A DNA stretch of 64,000 bases. Source: Bdellovibrionales bacterium. GTDB taxonomy: Bacteria; Bdellovibrionota; Bdellovibrionia; Bdellovibrionales; Bdellovibrionaceae. Position 1 is the stretch's first letter; every line of letters starts with the position of its first letter. This document shows positions 8,083 through 17,380 of this stretch, piece after piece. A program made the translations under genes and the position numbers. The stretch spans positions 620,001-684,000 of the forward strand of contig JAFEAQ010000004.1 of NCBI GenBank assembly GCA_018266295.1, read 5' to 3'. Below the pieces are notes generated by a model. It ran no database searches and had not been told where the DNA came from. It saw only the letters and a list, made by a program, of their open reading frames with translations.

Positions 8083-11000
8083 ATGAAAAAGCTTTTACTA
8101 CTTTTCAGCGGTATATTTTTGAGCGCGCTTGCATATGGAAGCTCCTGCCCGACCGTGCCTATGGAATGTGGATCCACTCAAGATGTCAATGATAGAGCCA
8201 CCCTCCAAAGTAGTTGCCCTCCAGGACAACCATTTATAACTATGGGTTTTGTCTGCTCTGATGGAGCTCACACTTTGTTTTCTGATCTTTGTATTGCTCC
8301 CGCATTTTGGTTTCGCAATTGTCAAATCACGGCCGATTCAAGTCGGGTAGGAAGCGGTCGACCGGGATCTCCTCCAGGTAGCGGGGGAAATGGGGGACAA
8401 TGCCCAGCCACTGGAAAAGGATCTGTGATCAATATTGATGCACAGACATTTGTTGAGTCTATTCCGATAGTCGGTACGAACTGGAGTTTAACTTATGATT
8501 CCCAAAGAACACTAGGCTACAAGCAGGGTCGCAGTATTAATGTCGCTGTACTTGGCACAGCTCCACCAACTAGTCTTACTTCTGTAGACGTGGAATTGAA
8601 TTTCGCTGGTCGCACAGAAAATTTCAGTCTCACACCAGTCGATAATCTTAATTTCAACTACACTTGGAATCACTTAGATAGTAGTTCAAACGCGGTTTTG
8701 AATGCTATTCCAATTACCTACAAAGCAAAATATAAAAATGGCACGGCATTTGAACTTGAGGATCAAAGATCTCTGACAATAGGAACATTTCTTCCATCAA
8801 GAATTTGCATGGCGGGTTGGAATATTACTCCAGTTCATTTTTTGGATGTTGCTTCAAAAAGAGTTTGGTTTGGAACCGGAACCTTTAAAAATACAGATTA
8901 TAAGACATTACCTACTGGCGAATATGCTGTGCTTAGCCCAGATGAAAAGGAAGGTTATATATTTGATATTCATGGACGTCATTTGGAAACTCGCGCCGCA
9001 CTTACTGGCCAAGCCTTATTGACAATGACTTATGATTCAAATGATTGCTTAACAAAAATCACCGATGCATTTGGCAACGAAACAACTATAAATCGTAGCA
9101 GTGGAGCGATTACTGGAATTACTAGTCCTTATGGGAAAAACACCGCGATTACTTTAGATACGAATGGTTTCATTGCTTCAGTTACAAATCCAGCTAGTGA
9201 AATCTACAATATGACATATGGATCAACCGGACTCATGGCTACGTTTCAGAAACCTGGGGGCCAAACAACAACGTTTACCTATGACTCCGACGGAAATTTA
9301 ATAAAAGAACTTGGAGCGTTTGGTAATTTTTGGGAACTCGTTAGAAATGTTAGTTTGGCAAATAAGCCATTAGTTAAAACTTCCCAGATGGGAAGATCGA
9401 CTTCCTACGATGTTGTCTATAATCCTGAGACGAATGAAACCACAAGAACCGAGTACTTGCCGACAGGTGAAACTCAATCTTATATAAGCTCAAATACTAA
9501 ACAAGCGTATTATCCACCAGTTCTATACACGAGTGACTATCGTTTATTTTCATCCGATCCTATTTGGGGAGATGCCGGTAAATATGCGAATTGGATCAGT
9601 CAAAATTGGGGCGGGAATACTGAGTCCACTACTATTTCACGGCAAGCGACATTATTTACGTCCGGAGATCCATTCACAGTAAGTACAAGAACGGAAACTG
9701 TTGCAAGAGGAGCAAGTGGCGCTTCGGTAATTACAAAATCTTATGACGGGACAAATAAAGAAACTACAACTTCAACTACTGAAGGGACTACTTTTAAAGA
9801 GAAAATTGATAACTATGGAAGAACCATACAAGGACAATTAGGAACTGATACTCCTTGGGAAATCTCATTTGATGCTTACGGTAGAATCAGCTACTTTAAG
9901 CAAGGTACCAATAAGCGAACTGACTTTATCTACAACACTGATGGCACAATCCAAAAAATAAAAAATGCTCTAAATCAAGAAACTCTTTATGGGTATGATC
10001 TAGCTGGAAGAGTTACTTCAATCACGAAACCAGATCTTACGGTTACCGCAATTGAGTATGATCAAAATGGAAATGTTACCGGAATCACGCCCTCAAGTAA
10101 GCCAAAGCATGTCTTTGAATATAATCTACTCGAAAGGGTTTCTAAATATGCTCCACCGAACTTATCTTTTACTCCGAAAGACACAACCTATACCTACAAT
10201 CTTGATAAGCAGTTTTCGACAATTACTCGACCGGACGGAAAAGTTGCAACTTATACCTATAATGCAACAAGTGGGCTTTTGACTTCAATTGCCAGCCCAG
10301 CAGGACCAACAAATCTTGTCTATTACGCGAATTCTAAGCGGTTAAATATTATTGGTAATGCTTATGGCATTAGAGATGTTTTACAATATTCTGGTGAGAG
10401 ACTTGCGAGCGATGAGCAAAGAAGGAAATCCGACGATTACGTATTTGGCCGCGTAAATTGGTATTTTGATAATACTTATATTGATATGCCAAGCACCCGA
10501 GTTGTCAAAGGTAACGCTTCGACCACGACAACTCTAAATTATTATTACAACCTTGATGTAAAACTTAATAGATTAAGTGATCTCTATCTTTATTATACTT
10601 ACCCAAGCGGTCGTCTATCCACGACTAAGCTCGACAATGTCTACGATGCTAGGACGTATGATGTAAATGGTGCTCTTGCAACGTATACAGCAAAGTATAT
10701 TGATCCTAATACAAGTGTCGAAACAGTTTTGTATTCTTATTCTTTATCAAGGGACGTTCTTGGCCGTATTAGCCAAAAAGTGGAATCTATTGGAGGCACC
10801 ACAGACACTTGGGACTATCAGTATGATACTCAAGAACGATTGTCAGAAATTAAAAAGAATTCCGTCGTTTATTCTAGTTACAACTACGATGGTAGCGGCA
10901 ATAGAACATCCGGCCAAACTGCCGGCGTTGCCTTTACAGCAACTTTTGACGATCAGGATAGGTTATTAACTTATAATTCTAGAGTTTATTCATACAATAA

Positions 11001-12006
11001 AAACGGAGATCTTTCCCAGATTCAATGGAATACTACCGACACGACATCTTATAGTTACGATGTTTTTGGAAACCTTGATCAGTTCACTGATACTGCGGGA
11101 ACGGTGCATGACTATATTGTGGATCCATTTAACAGAAGAGTCGGTAAGAAAATTGGCACGTCTAACGTAAACTTCAGATATATTTATGAAGATAAGTATA
11201 GAATTGCGGCCCAACTTACAGGCCCTGGCGTAATCCAAAAGGTTTTTGCATTTGCTACGCCTGGCAATGCTGCTGACTACATGATTTCAGGTGGGGTTAG
11301 ATATAGAATTTTTAAAGACCATCTTGGTTCACCTCGCCTAGTCGTAAGGTCTTCAGATGGCGTAATTCAACAGAGAATGGACTATGATGAATGGGGTAAA
11401 GTAACAAATGATACAAATCCGGGCCTACAACCATTTGGATTTGCCGGCGGAGTTTATGATCAAACTTCGAAGCTAGTTCGCTTTGGATTTCGTGATTATG
11501 ATCCTGATTCTGGGCGATGGACATCGAAAGATCCGATTCTGTTTGGAGGTGGTCAGGCAAATCTTTACGGCTATGTCGCTAACGATCCTATTAACGGACT
11601 TGATCCCTCGGGCCTGAGCGATATAAACCTTTTCCCACCAGCGGAAAGAATTCACAGCTCCGATTTTAATATAACACCAACGCCCTATGGCTTTTCAGTC
11701 GGGGGCCATGGCAACCAAGCTAGCATGTATGGCCCTAATGGCAGCCCTTTGAGCGCTCAGCAAGTGGCTCAAATGATTCAAAACAGTCCTGGTTACGTAG
11801 GTCAATCGGTGCAGTTAAATTCATGCTCGACAGGAGGCTCAGCGGGGCCTGGAAAAACTAACTTTGCACAGCAACTGTCAAATATTCTAGGGGTATCAGT
11901 CACGGCACCTGACGATATATTGGGCATTTATACAACTGGAGATTTAACGGTCTTTGGATCAGGAAAATGGAATGTGTTTCAACCGAGTCCAGTTCCGTTT
12001 AAGTGA
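8083..12006 (+). CDS. Sec-exported RHS-repeat polymorphic toxin
   Basis: A 1307-residue protein. Residues 1-20 form a Sec signal peptide, followed by a Cys-containing region and a Gly/Pro-rich linker near residue 90. From about residue 110 to 1180 it has many YD/RHS repeats ('TYDSDGNLIKE', 'GYDLAGRVTSI', 'YNYDGSGNRTSG'), which in known family members build a shell around the toxin. The conserved core end is 'DYDPDSGRWTSKDP' ... 'NLYGYVANDPINGLDPSG'. The variable tail (residues 1181-1307) has 'VGGHG' (His1209) and 'QLNSCSTG' (Cys1248), resembling the His-Gly/Cys dyad of clan CD (caspase-like) peptidases. There is no PAAR or TcdB-like N-terminus, so delivery would differ from type VI RHS toxins. 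Base composition is more AT-rich than its neighbours. A small lipoprotein follows after 44 bases. Confidence 0.88.
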   Translation: MKKLLLLFSGIFLSALAYGSSCPTVPMECGSTQDVNDRATLQSSCPPGQPFITMGFVCSDGAHTLFSDLCIAPAFWFRNCQITADSSRVGSGRPGSPPGSGGNGGQCPATGKGSVINIDAQTFVESIPIVGTNWSLTYDSQRTLGYKQGRSINVAVLGTAPPTSLTSVDVELNFAGRTENFSLTPVDNLNFNYTWNHLDSSSNAVLNAIPITYKAKYKNGTAFELEDQRSLTIGTFLPSRICMAGWNITPVHFLDVASKRVWFGTGTFKNTDYKTLPTGEYAVLSPDEKEGYIFDIHGRHLETRAALTGQALLTMTYDSNDCLTKITDAFGNETTINRSSGAITGITSPYGKNTAITLDTNGFIASVTNPASEIYNMTYGSTGLMATFQKPGGQTTTFTYDSDGNLIKELGAFGNFWELVRNVSLANKPLVKTSQMGRSTSYDVVYNPETNETTRTEYLPTGETQSYISSNTKQAYYPPVLYTSDYRLFSSDPIWGDAGKYANWISQNWGGNTESTTISRQATLFTSGDPFTVSTRTETVARGASGASVITKSYDGTNKETTTSTTEGTTFKEKIDNYGRTIQGQLGTDTPWEISFDAYGRISYFKQGTNKRTDFIYNTDGTIQKIKNALNQETLYGYDLAGRVTSITKPDLTVTAIEYDQNGNVTGITPSSKPKHVFEYNLLERVSKYAPPNLSFTPKDTTYTYNLDKQFSTITRPDGKVATYTYNATSGLLTSIASPAGPTNLVYYANSKRLNIIGNAYGIRDVLQYSGERLASDEQRRKSDDYVFGRVNWYFDNTYIDMPSTRVVKGNASTTTTLNYYYNLDVKLNRLSDLYLYYTYPSGRLSTTKLDNVYDARTYDVNGALATYTAKYIDPNTSVETVLYSYSLSRDVLGRISQKVESIGGTTDTWDYQYDTQERLSEIKKNSVVYSSYNYDGSGNRTSGQTAGVAFTATFDDQDRLLTYNSRVYSYNKNGDLSQIQWNTTDTTSYSYDVFGNLDQFTDTAGTVHDYIVDPFNRRVGKKIGTSNVNFRYIYEDKYRIAAQLTGPGVIQKVFAFATPGNAADYMISGGVRYRIFKDHLGSPRLVVRSSDGVIQQRMDYDEWGKVTNDTNPGLQPFGFAGGVYDQTSKLVRFGFRDYDPDSGRWTSKDPILFGGGQANLYGYVANDPINGLDPSGLSDINLFPPAERIHSSDFNITPTPYGFSVGGHGNQASMYGPNGSPLSAQQVAQMIQNSPGYVGQSVQLNSCSTGGSAGPGKTNFAQQLSNILGVSVTAPDDILGIYTTGDLTVFGSGKWNVFQPSPVPFK

Positions 12007-12050
12007 TTATTTAGGTAAACTTAATAAGAGAAAAGTGGAAGAGGGAGAAA

Positions 12051-12452
12051 ATGACAAAGAAAATATTGATATTTTGTGCTGCGATGATGTTGGGTGCATG
12101 TGTTAAAGCTTCAACGTCTGAAAACAAAAAGGATCAAACCAGCATGAGCAGTTCTAAAGTGGAATCTAACGCCAAAGAAGATTTTGAGGCAGTACTTTCG
12201 GGGAAAAAACCAATCCATGCGATTCCAGATCCCAAAAAACCTGATCTTTCTGACGGTGGAACAACTTTTTATGTTGGAGAAGGATATACTCTTACGGTTA
12301 AGTCTACACTAGACGAAAAAAAAGGGGTGAAAGGATACATGTATGGTCCAATCATCATTTTTGAGAATATCAAGACTAACGGTAAAGCGAAAGAAATGTC
12401 GAATGTTCGATTTTACTCAACGGAAGAGCTAAGAAAAATAAGAGGCTATTAA
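12051..12452 (+). CDS. Small lipoprotein, candidate immunity protein for the RHS toxin
   Basis: 133 residues with a lipoprotein signal peptide ('MMLGAC', Cys17), a Lys/Ser-rich spacer and a compact C-terminal domain of about 75 residues. It has a strong GAGGGAGA ribosome site and begins 44 bases after the RHS stop, before a shared terminator. Position and periplasmic location fit an immunity protein for an exported toxin; this is inference from gene order, as no family is recognised. The gene shares the AT-rich composition of the RHS gene. Confidence 0.65.
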   Translation: MTKKILIFCAAMMLGACVKASTSENKKDQTSMSSSKVESNAKEDFEAVLSGKKPIHAIPDPKKPDLSDGGTTFYVGEGYTLTVKSTLDEKKGVKGYMYGPIIIFENIKTNGKAKEMSNVRFYSTEELRKIRGY

Positions 12453-12513
12453 TTTTTTACTCTAAATTCTCTCATTCTATTAAATCTTTAAAAATTGCAC
12501 ATTGCGGAATAAA

Positions 12514-12547
12514 AAAACCCACGCCTCATCAGCGTGGGTTTTGTTTT
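12514..12547. terminator. Bidirectional intrinsic terminator
   Basis: CCCACGC / GCGTGGG stem (12518-12524 and 12532-12538) with a 7-base loop, flanked by an A-run on the left and TTTTGTTTTT on the right. It ends the RHS-lipoprotein unit and, in the other direction, the protease gene. Confidence 0.88.
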
Positions 12548-12563
12548 TCAACCGTACTCAGTC

Positions 12564-14087
12564 TTAGTTTTGTACTGTGACTGTGTAGTGTTGGCTTTCG
12601 GTGTTGAGGTCCATTGAGTTGGACTTCAAGCGGCCGACCATCCAGATTTCGTATTTGCCGTTTGGTACGAGGTTGGTTCTCCAGCCTGTTACCATGCTTG
12701 GCAATACAACGTTGCTTACGCGAGTTGTTTCTTTGCCTGAAGCATCTTTAAAGTGGAACTCCAGAGAACTCATAGGGACGCTGCTTGATTGTGTCGTGAT
12801 TGCGAACTCGATGCGATCGCTCACGGGACGGCTCAAGTCGGTCTTACCTTTGAATGACAAGCTCAATGTTGGAGCTTTGTTCACCACATAGAAGAACTGA
12901 CGAGTTGATGTCCCCAAGTTGTCGCCGTGTGCATTCGTAGCAACTGCTTGGATTTCGTAACGGCCGTCAGCCAATTTCATGCTGTCGAAGTTTGCTGTGC
13001 AGTTTGCACCTGTGCATGAAGAAGCCCATACTGCAGATTTGTTACCCGGCCCATAGACAGCGAAGTTTACTGCGTCTGTGGCTTGGATCGTTGATTCTGC
13101 CTGGAAGTTCGTAGCACCCGTTACATAAGTGTAATCGCGTGGGCTCAACATAGAAACCGCGCCACCCATTGCCGGAACGTCGAAGCCCCAAGTCGAGCTA
13201 CCAACTCCTGAAGAATCAGAGTAAGCAACGTGACCGAAACCGCCCTCACCCCAGTCTTCGCCCCAACTGTTGCGGATGATGAATGATTGAGTAGTGTCGT
13301 CGTAACCGATGATAGAGATCGCATGACCGCCCAAGTATTCGCCGGTTGTGTGCTTGTAAACGCCACCAGCGTAAGACATGAAGTCAGCGTAGACTGACAA
13401 AGAGGTCATTACAGGTCCGTGTTGAAGAGCTCTCTTCACAGAGTCTACGTTTTTCGCGTAGCTTGTCGGAGTCGTGTAGTTAGAAATTTTGTAAGTGCGT
13501 TGTGCAACATCCGCGCAAGCAGAGTTACAAGCAACGTCTTCACCAGTTGCGCCAGAAAGATAAGGCATGCAAGCCTCATCTGTGACGCCGCTTCTCAATA
13601 GCTGACGAGCTGCTGATTCTGGCATCCAACCATAGTTACAAGCCCCGCCACCGCAAGAGAACAGGTGAGATGGTGACAAACGAATGTTCAGGTTCGGCAA
13701 CAAAGAAGAAATATTCAATTGTGTTTCAAGGACCCCGATAGCGGCAAAAGCGACGCAGCTTCCACAGCTTCCTTGATTCAAAATTGGTGATACCCAGTTG
13801 CGACCGTCTTTATTTCTCCAGTCCAAAGTGGCAGGCAAGACGTCTTGCGTGTTCATTTGTTGTGGCACAACGAACTCGACGTCCACCGCCGGAGCTTGTT
13901 GCAAACCCATCATTCTTTTCACTTCAGCCTTCGGCAATTGAGTGAGCCAATTGTCTTTTGCCACCCAAGTCGCGTTTTGCTTTTTCAAAGTTTGATTCAA
14001 GTTTGTCACGTTGATGACAGACTCCGCCCAGCTCGTGGACGTTGCCAAAATAATCCACAGCAGTGGACTTAACATAGTAGTTTTCAT
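12564..14087 (-). CDS. Secreted papain-family (C1A) cysteine peptidase with C-terminal Ig-like domains
   Basis: The start at 14087 has a strong AGGGGG ribosome site and gives a Sec signal peptide ('TSTSWA-ES'), for about 507 residues. A propeptide-like region is followed by the papain core: 'NQGSCGSCVAFAA' with the catalytic Cys, 'GGHAISIIGYD' with the catalytic His, and 'IIRNSWGEDWGEGG' with the Asn. Several cysteines ('FSCGGGACNYGW') fit disulfides. The last roughly 190 residues look like two beta-rich Ig-like modules ('FQAESTIQATDAVNF', 'PVSDRIEFAITT'). It is likely an extracellular or periplasmic protease, plausible for a predator or scavenger, and is not linked to adjacent genes. Confidence 0.88.
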   Translation of the reverse strand: MKTTMLSPLLWIILATSTSWAESVINVTNLNQTLKKQNATWVAKDNWLTQLPKAEVKRMMGLQQAPAVDVEFVVPQQMNTQDVLPATLDWRNKDGRNWVSPILNQGSCGSCVAFAAIGVLETQLNISSLLPNLNIRLSPSHLFSCGGGACNYGWMPESAARQLLRSGVTDEACMPYLSGATGEDVACNSACADVAQRTYKISNYTTPTSYAKNVDSVKRALQHGPVMTSLSVYADFMSYAGGVYKHTTGEYLGGHAISIIGYDDTTQSFIIRNSWGEDWGEGGFGHVAYSDSSGVGSSTWGFDVPAMGGAVSMLSPRDYTYVTGATNFQAESTIQATDAVNFAVYGPGNKSAVWASSCTGANCTANFDSMKLADGRYEIQAVATNAHGDNLGTSTRQFFYVVNKAPTLSLSFKGKTDLSRPVSDRIEFAITTQSSSVPMSSLEFHFKDASGKETTRVSNVVLPSMVTGWRTNLVPNGKYEIWMVGRLKSNSMDLNTESQHYTVTVQN

Positions 14088-14208
14088 GATGATTCCCCCT
14101 CCGATGCTGATCATCCTGCCGCTGATAGAGAGAGCCAAGCGCGGATGCCAGTTCCAAATTAGAACTGGACCAACGTCTTGTGTCTACAGAAAAACTGTGG
14201 AATGGCAA

Positions 14209-15420
14209 TTAAGGTTGAGCTTTTGGAGCGCGATGAGCGGCGAAGATAATTCCTGAAATCACAGTAATGATGGAAGCCGCTACATAAGGTGCGCCGGGGA
14301 AGGGGCTTTCAATTCCCGTCGCTGTTAAACGCGCAAACAACTCTGTGTAAAGGAGTGGACCTAAGATGGCGGTAAGACTGATTAAAGCAACCAGTGTTCC
14401 CTGAAGTTCACCTTGTTCCTGCGATGGGGTTTCGCGGGAAATCAGCGACTGGAGTGCCGGTCCGGCGATACCTGCAATTGCCGATGGTACCAAGATTGCG
14501 TACATCATCCAGCTCTCTGTTGCATACGCGTAGCCTGCGTACGCGACAGCGCTGACCACAATGGCAACAAAAACGGAACGCCACTCGCCCAGCTTTGGAA
14601 TCAAAATGCGAGTCAGGCCCCCTTGAACAATCGCGGTGGCAATCCCCACCACCGAAAGAGAAATACCGATATCCGTCGGTGACCATTTAAATTTATATTC
14701 GGTGAAAAGCGCCCAGCTGGCCGGATGCACCTGGCCCGCAAAATAAAGAAGGAAGTTCACCCAAATCAGCGCCAAAATCGGCGAAGGCTTCAAAATTTTT
14801 ACGAGGGACTTCAGGGGATTCAACTTTGTAAGGTCGACTTTGCGTCGAAGTTCTTTTGGCAAGGACTCCGGCAAGATGAAAACACCAAAGACGAAATTTA
14901 AAAGATTCAAAGCCGCCGCGGCCAAGAAAGGGTACTGATGGCCCATCGAACCTGTGAAGCCACCGATGGCGGGACCGACGATAAATCCAAAACCAAACGC
15001 AGCGCCAATCAAACCGAAATTCGCCGCACGATTATTGTCATCACTGATATCCGCCATGTAAGCAGTTGCCACCGTCATGCTGGCACCGGTAAGACCCGCA
15101 ATCACACGCCCAATGAAAAGGATCGAAAGATTTGGCGCGAACGCCATCAGAATATAATCAAGAACGGCGCCGATGAGGGAAACCAGCAAAACCGGGCGAC
15201 GGCCGAAGCGGTCTGAAAGTGCACCCAGAACTGGAGATGCCACAAACTGCATCAACGCGTAGACGGAAATAAAATATCCGTAGTAGTGGCTGACAAAGCT
15301 TGGATCATCGGAAAAACGGCGGATTAAATCCGGCAAAACAGGAATCAAAATACCTATTCCTAGTGAATCTAAAAAGATGGTGGCAAAAATAAACTGTACG
15401 CTGGCTTTTTTCTTATTCAT
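14209..15420 (-). CDS. MFS drug exporter, Tet(A)-like (TCR/Tet family)
   Basis: Twelve hydrophobic helices in about 403 residues. The N-terminus 'FLDSLGIGILIPVLPDLIR', motif A 'GALSDRFGRRPVLL' between helices 2 and 3, and motif C-like 'GFIVGPAIGG' are those of the tetracycline-type proton antiporter family. Many such proteins in environmental bacteria export other compounds, so tetracycline resistance is not implied. No TetR-type regulator is adjacent. The ATG at 15420 overlaps the TGA of the upstream small secreted protein (TGATG), so translation is coupled. Confidence 0.85.
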   Translation of the reverse strand: MNKKKASVQFIFATIFLDSLGIGILIPVLPDLIRRFSDDPSFVSHYYGYFISVYALMQFVASPVLGALSDRFGRRPVLLVSLIGAVLDYILMAFAPNLSILFIGRVIAGLTGASMTVATAYMADISDDNNRAANFGLIGAAFGFGFIVGPAIGGFTGSMGHQYPFLAAAALNLLNFVFGVFILPESLPKELRRKVDLTKLNPLKSLVKILKPSPILALIWVNFLLYFAGQVHPASWALFTEYKFKWSPTDIGISLSVVGIATAIVQGGLTRILIPKLGEWRSVFVAIVVSAVAYAGYAYATESWMMYAILVPSAIAGIAGPALQSLISRETPSQEQGELQGTLVALISLTAILGPLLYTELFARLTATGIESPFPGAPYVAASIITVISGIIFAAHRAPKAQP

Positions 15421-15809
15421 CAATTGCTGAGGTTAGTGCAAAACAGTTGTTGTTGCAAAGAACCTTTGTGATAGGTGGCCGGAAAGGTCCTGTTGGAGCC
15501 AGTCAGCGACATTTGCGAATCCACCCGAACTTCTTTGGAATACCAAATCTGTACATAGAACTGCTGTTCTATAAAGGGAATTTGGTAAACCAGAACAGGA
15601 GTGCTTTCAATAGAAACTAAATTGTCTAAGAGATCAATTTTGCCGGCACGTTGCCCCAGTTGCGTATCAAAGTAGTCCTTCATGCGCACACTTTGAGTCG
15701 TCACGAAATTATTCTGAAAACTGCATTCATAGACGGAGCTTGTGAGCTGCTGAGCCACTGCCGTCGTACTAAGAAGGGCGAAAAAAAAGAATGCAGAGAA
15801 AAGTCTCAT
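15420..15809 (-). CDS. Small secreted protein, unknown
   Basis: 129 residues with a Sec signal peptide ('TTAVAQ', cleavage near residue 19). The mature part has two cysteines that could pair ('YECSF' near the start and 'LFCTN' near the end) and a predicted beta-rich character. It precedes the Tet-type exporter with one base of overlap. No family is recognised. Confidence 0.6.
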   Translation of the reverse strand: MRLFSAFFFFALLSTTAVAQQLTSSVYECSFQNNFVTTQSVRMKDYFDTQLGQRAGKIDLLDNLVSIESTPVLVYQIPFIEQQFYVQIWYSKEVRVDSQMSLTGSNRTFPATYHKGSLQQQLFCTNLSN

Positions 15810-15870
15810 GCATTCTTATCGCGGTTTAAAAGGCCCGACTTAATGGCCGGGTCCTTGCCTATAGACTAGT

Positions 15871-16296
15871 TTAGCGGGAAAAAATCTTATAGTCGGCCGA
15901 GAACTTCCCTGGGCCGTTCAGCATGATGAAAAGGCTAAGAACACAGTAGACCAAAGCCAGCTCATAGGTTGGCGGTGTTCCTACAAAAGCATCGCCACGA
16001 CCCATATGAGTCGAAGCGGCCACTGCCATTGTGAAGAACATTCCCAAAGATGCAAGTGGAGTCAAAAGACCTAAAATCCAAGCGAGACCTCCGCCAAATT
16101 CCGAGAGCGCAGCAAGTCCTTGGAAGATTCCCGGTACCGGAGCATCAGGGCCCATCCAGCTAAAAGGGTTTTGAATTTTCATCCAGCCATGCATCATCAT
16201 GGCTAAGCCAACGACGAGACGGACAATGAGAATAGTCCAAGAGTAAGTATTCCCTTTTTTGAGGGCGACAGAATATTTCGCGATGAGTGATTTCAT
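15871..16296 (-). CDS. DoxX-family membrane protein
   Basis: About 141 residues with four transmembrane helices. Family features include 'RLVVGLAMMMHGWMKI' in helix 1 and 'ALSEFGGGLAWILGLLTPLAS' in helix 2. The start at 16296 follows AAGGAGCAAAAT. DoxX proteins are linked to quinone or thiol redox metabolism in some bacteria. It lies 20 bases downstream of the lipoprotein hydrolase on the same strand and is probably co-transcribed. Confidence 0.8.
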   Translation of the reverse strand: MKSLIAKYSVALKKGNTYSWTILIVRLVVGLAMMMHGWMKIQNPFSWMGPDAPVPGIFQGLAALSEFGGGLAWILGLLTPLASLGMFFTMAVAASTHMGRGDAFVGTPPTYELALVYCVLSLFIMLNGPGKFSADYKIFSR

Positions 16297-16316
16297 ATTT
16301 TGCTCCTTGTTGTTTG

Positions 16317-17333
16317 TTACTTCAAATTTGGCTCGAATACTTTCCAAAAGCCATCAAAATCCTCAATGAAAGGCAGATGACCGACGTTCTTGATTTCAAT
16401 CAGTGTTGCCTTTGGAATCATCTTCGCCACTTGGCGGCCCAGCTTTGGATAATCGCCCATTTTCTTTTTCATTCCCTCAGGCGCCCATGCTCTGCCGATA
16501 GCGGTGCGGTCTTTTTGTCCAACCACTAGCACTGTAGGCTGCTTGAGATTCTTAAACTCATAAACGACCGGCTGAGTGAAAATCATGTCTGAAGTCAGGG
16601 CAGAGTTCCATGCGATCAGGGGATAGTCGGGTCCTTCCATCCAACCGCGAGGCACTTCAACCCATTTGTCATACTCGGGCCTCCAAGAGCCGCCGTAATA
16701 ATTTTCTTGCTGATAGGCTTTGGCTTTCTCGGGGGTGCTTGCGAGCTCTGATTTATAATTTTCATCAATCGTGCGATAGCTCGTCATGGTTTTCCAGTCC
16801 TCAAGTCCAATCGGATTAACCAAATACAAACGAGTGACTTTCTCTGGATGCATGAGGCTTAAGCGAGTTGCGACCATCCCACCCATCGAGTGTCCGAAAA
16901 CGCGATACTTGTGAATGCCGAGACTTTCCATCAGCGCATCTGTATTCGTAGCCAGAGCTTGGAAAGAATATTGGAAGCTCTTTGGTTTTGTTGATTTGCC
17001 AAAGCCGATCTGATCGGGAATGATCACCCGGAAATTCTTTGCCACAAGGGCATTAGCGAGCTGAGCAAAGTAAGCGCCGGTGAAGTTCTTCCCATGGAGT
17101 AGGACAATGGTGTCTTGCGCTGCTTGAGCGGGTTTCAGGTCCATGTAGGCCATTTTTAAATCTTGTCCCTGAGCGTTCAATTTGAAGTATTCCACCGGGA
17201 ACGGATAGGCATAATTACTCAGTTCTGCGTCGAAACCTTTTTGTGGTGAAATGGGTATTTTTGTCTCAACAGCCTTGTGCGAGCAGGCGAGAATCAGAGA
17301 GAGAAATGCGAAGAAGAGCCCCAAGCGAATCAT
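16317..17333 (-). CDS. Lipoprotein alpha/beta hydrolase
   Basis: 338 residues. A lipoprotein signal ('LILAC', Cys17) leads into an alpha/beta hydrolase fold: oxyanion region 'VLLHGKNFTGAYF', nucleophile elbow 'GHSMGG' (Ser), an acid in 'VVGQKDRTAIG' and the His in 'VGHLPFIEDF'. It is therefore probably an active esterase, lipase or haloalkane-dehalogenase-like enzyme anchored in the outer membrane or periplasm. It is divergent from homogentisate dioxygenase with a short shared promoter region. Substrate unknown. Confidence 0.82.
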   Translation of the reverse strand: MIRLGLFFAFLSLILACSHKAVETKIPISPQKGFDAELSNYAYPFPVEYFKLNAQGQDLKMAYMDLKPAQAAQDTIVLLHGKNFTGAYFAQLANALVAKNFRVIIPDQIGFGKSTKPKSFQYSFQALATNTDALMESLGIHKYRVFGHSMGGMVATRLSLMHPEKVTRLYLVNPIGLEDWKTMTSYRTIDENYKSELASTPEKAKAYQQENYYGGSWRPEYDKWVEVPRGWMEGPDYPLIAWNSALTSDMIFTQPVVYEFKNLKQPTVLVVGQKDRTAIGRAWAPEGMKKKMGDYPKLGRQVAKMIPKATLIEIKNVGHLPFIEDFDGFWKVFEPNLK

Positions 17334-17380
17334 AAAATCTCCTTTGACTTTCAGAGGTGAAACCTGGTTATCTTTTTAGC

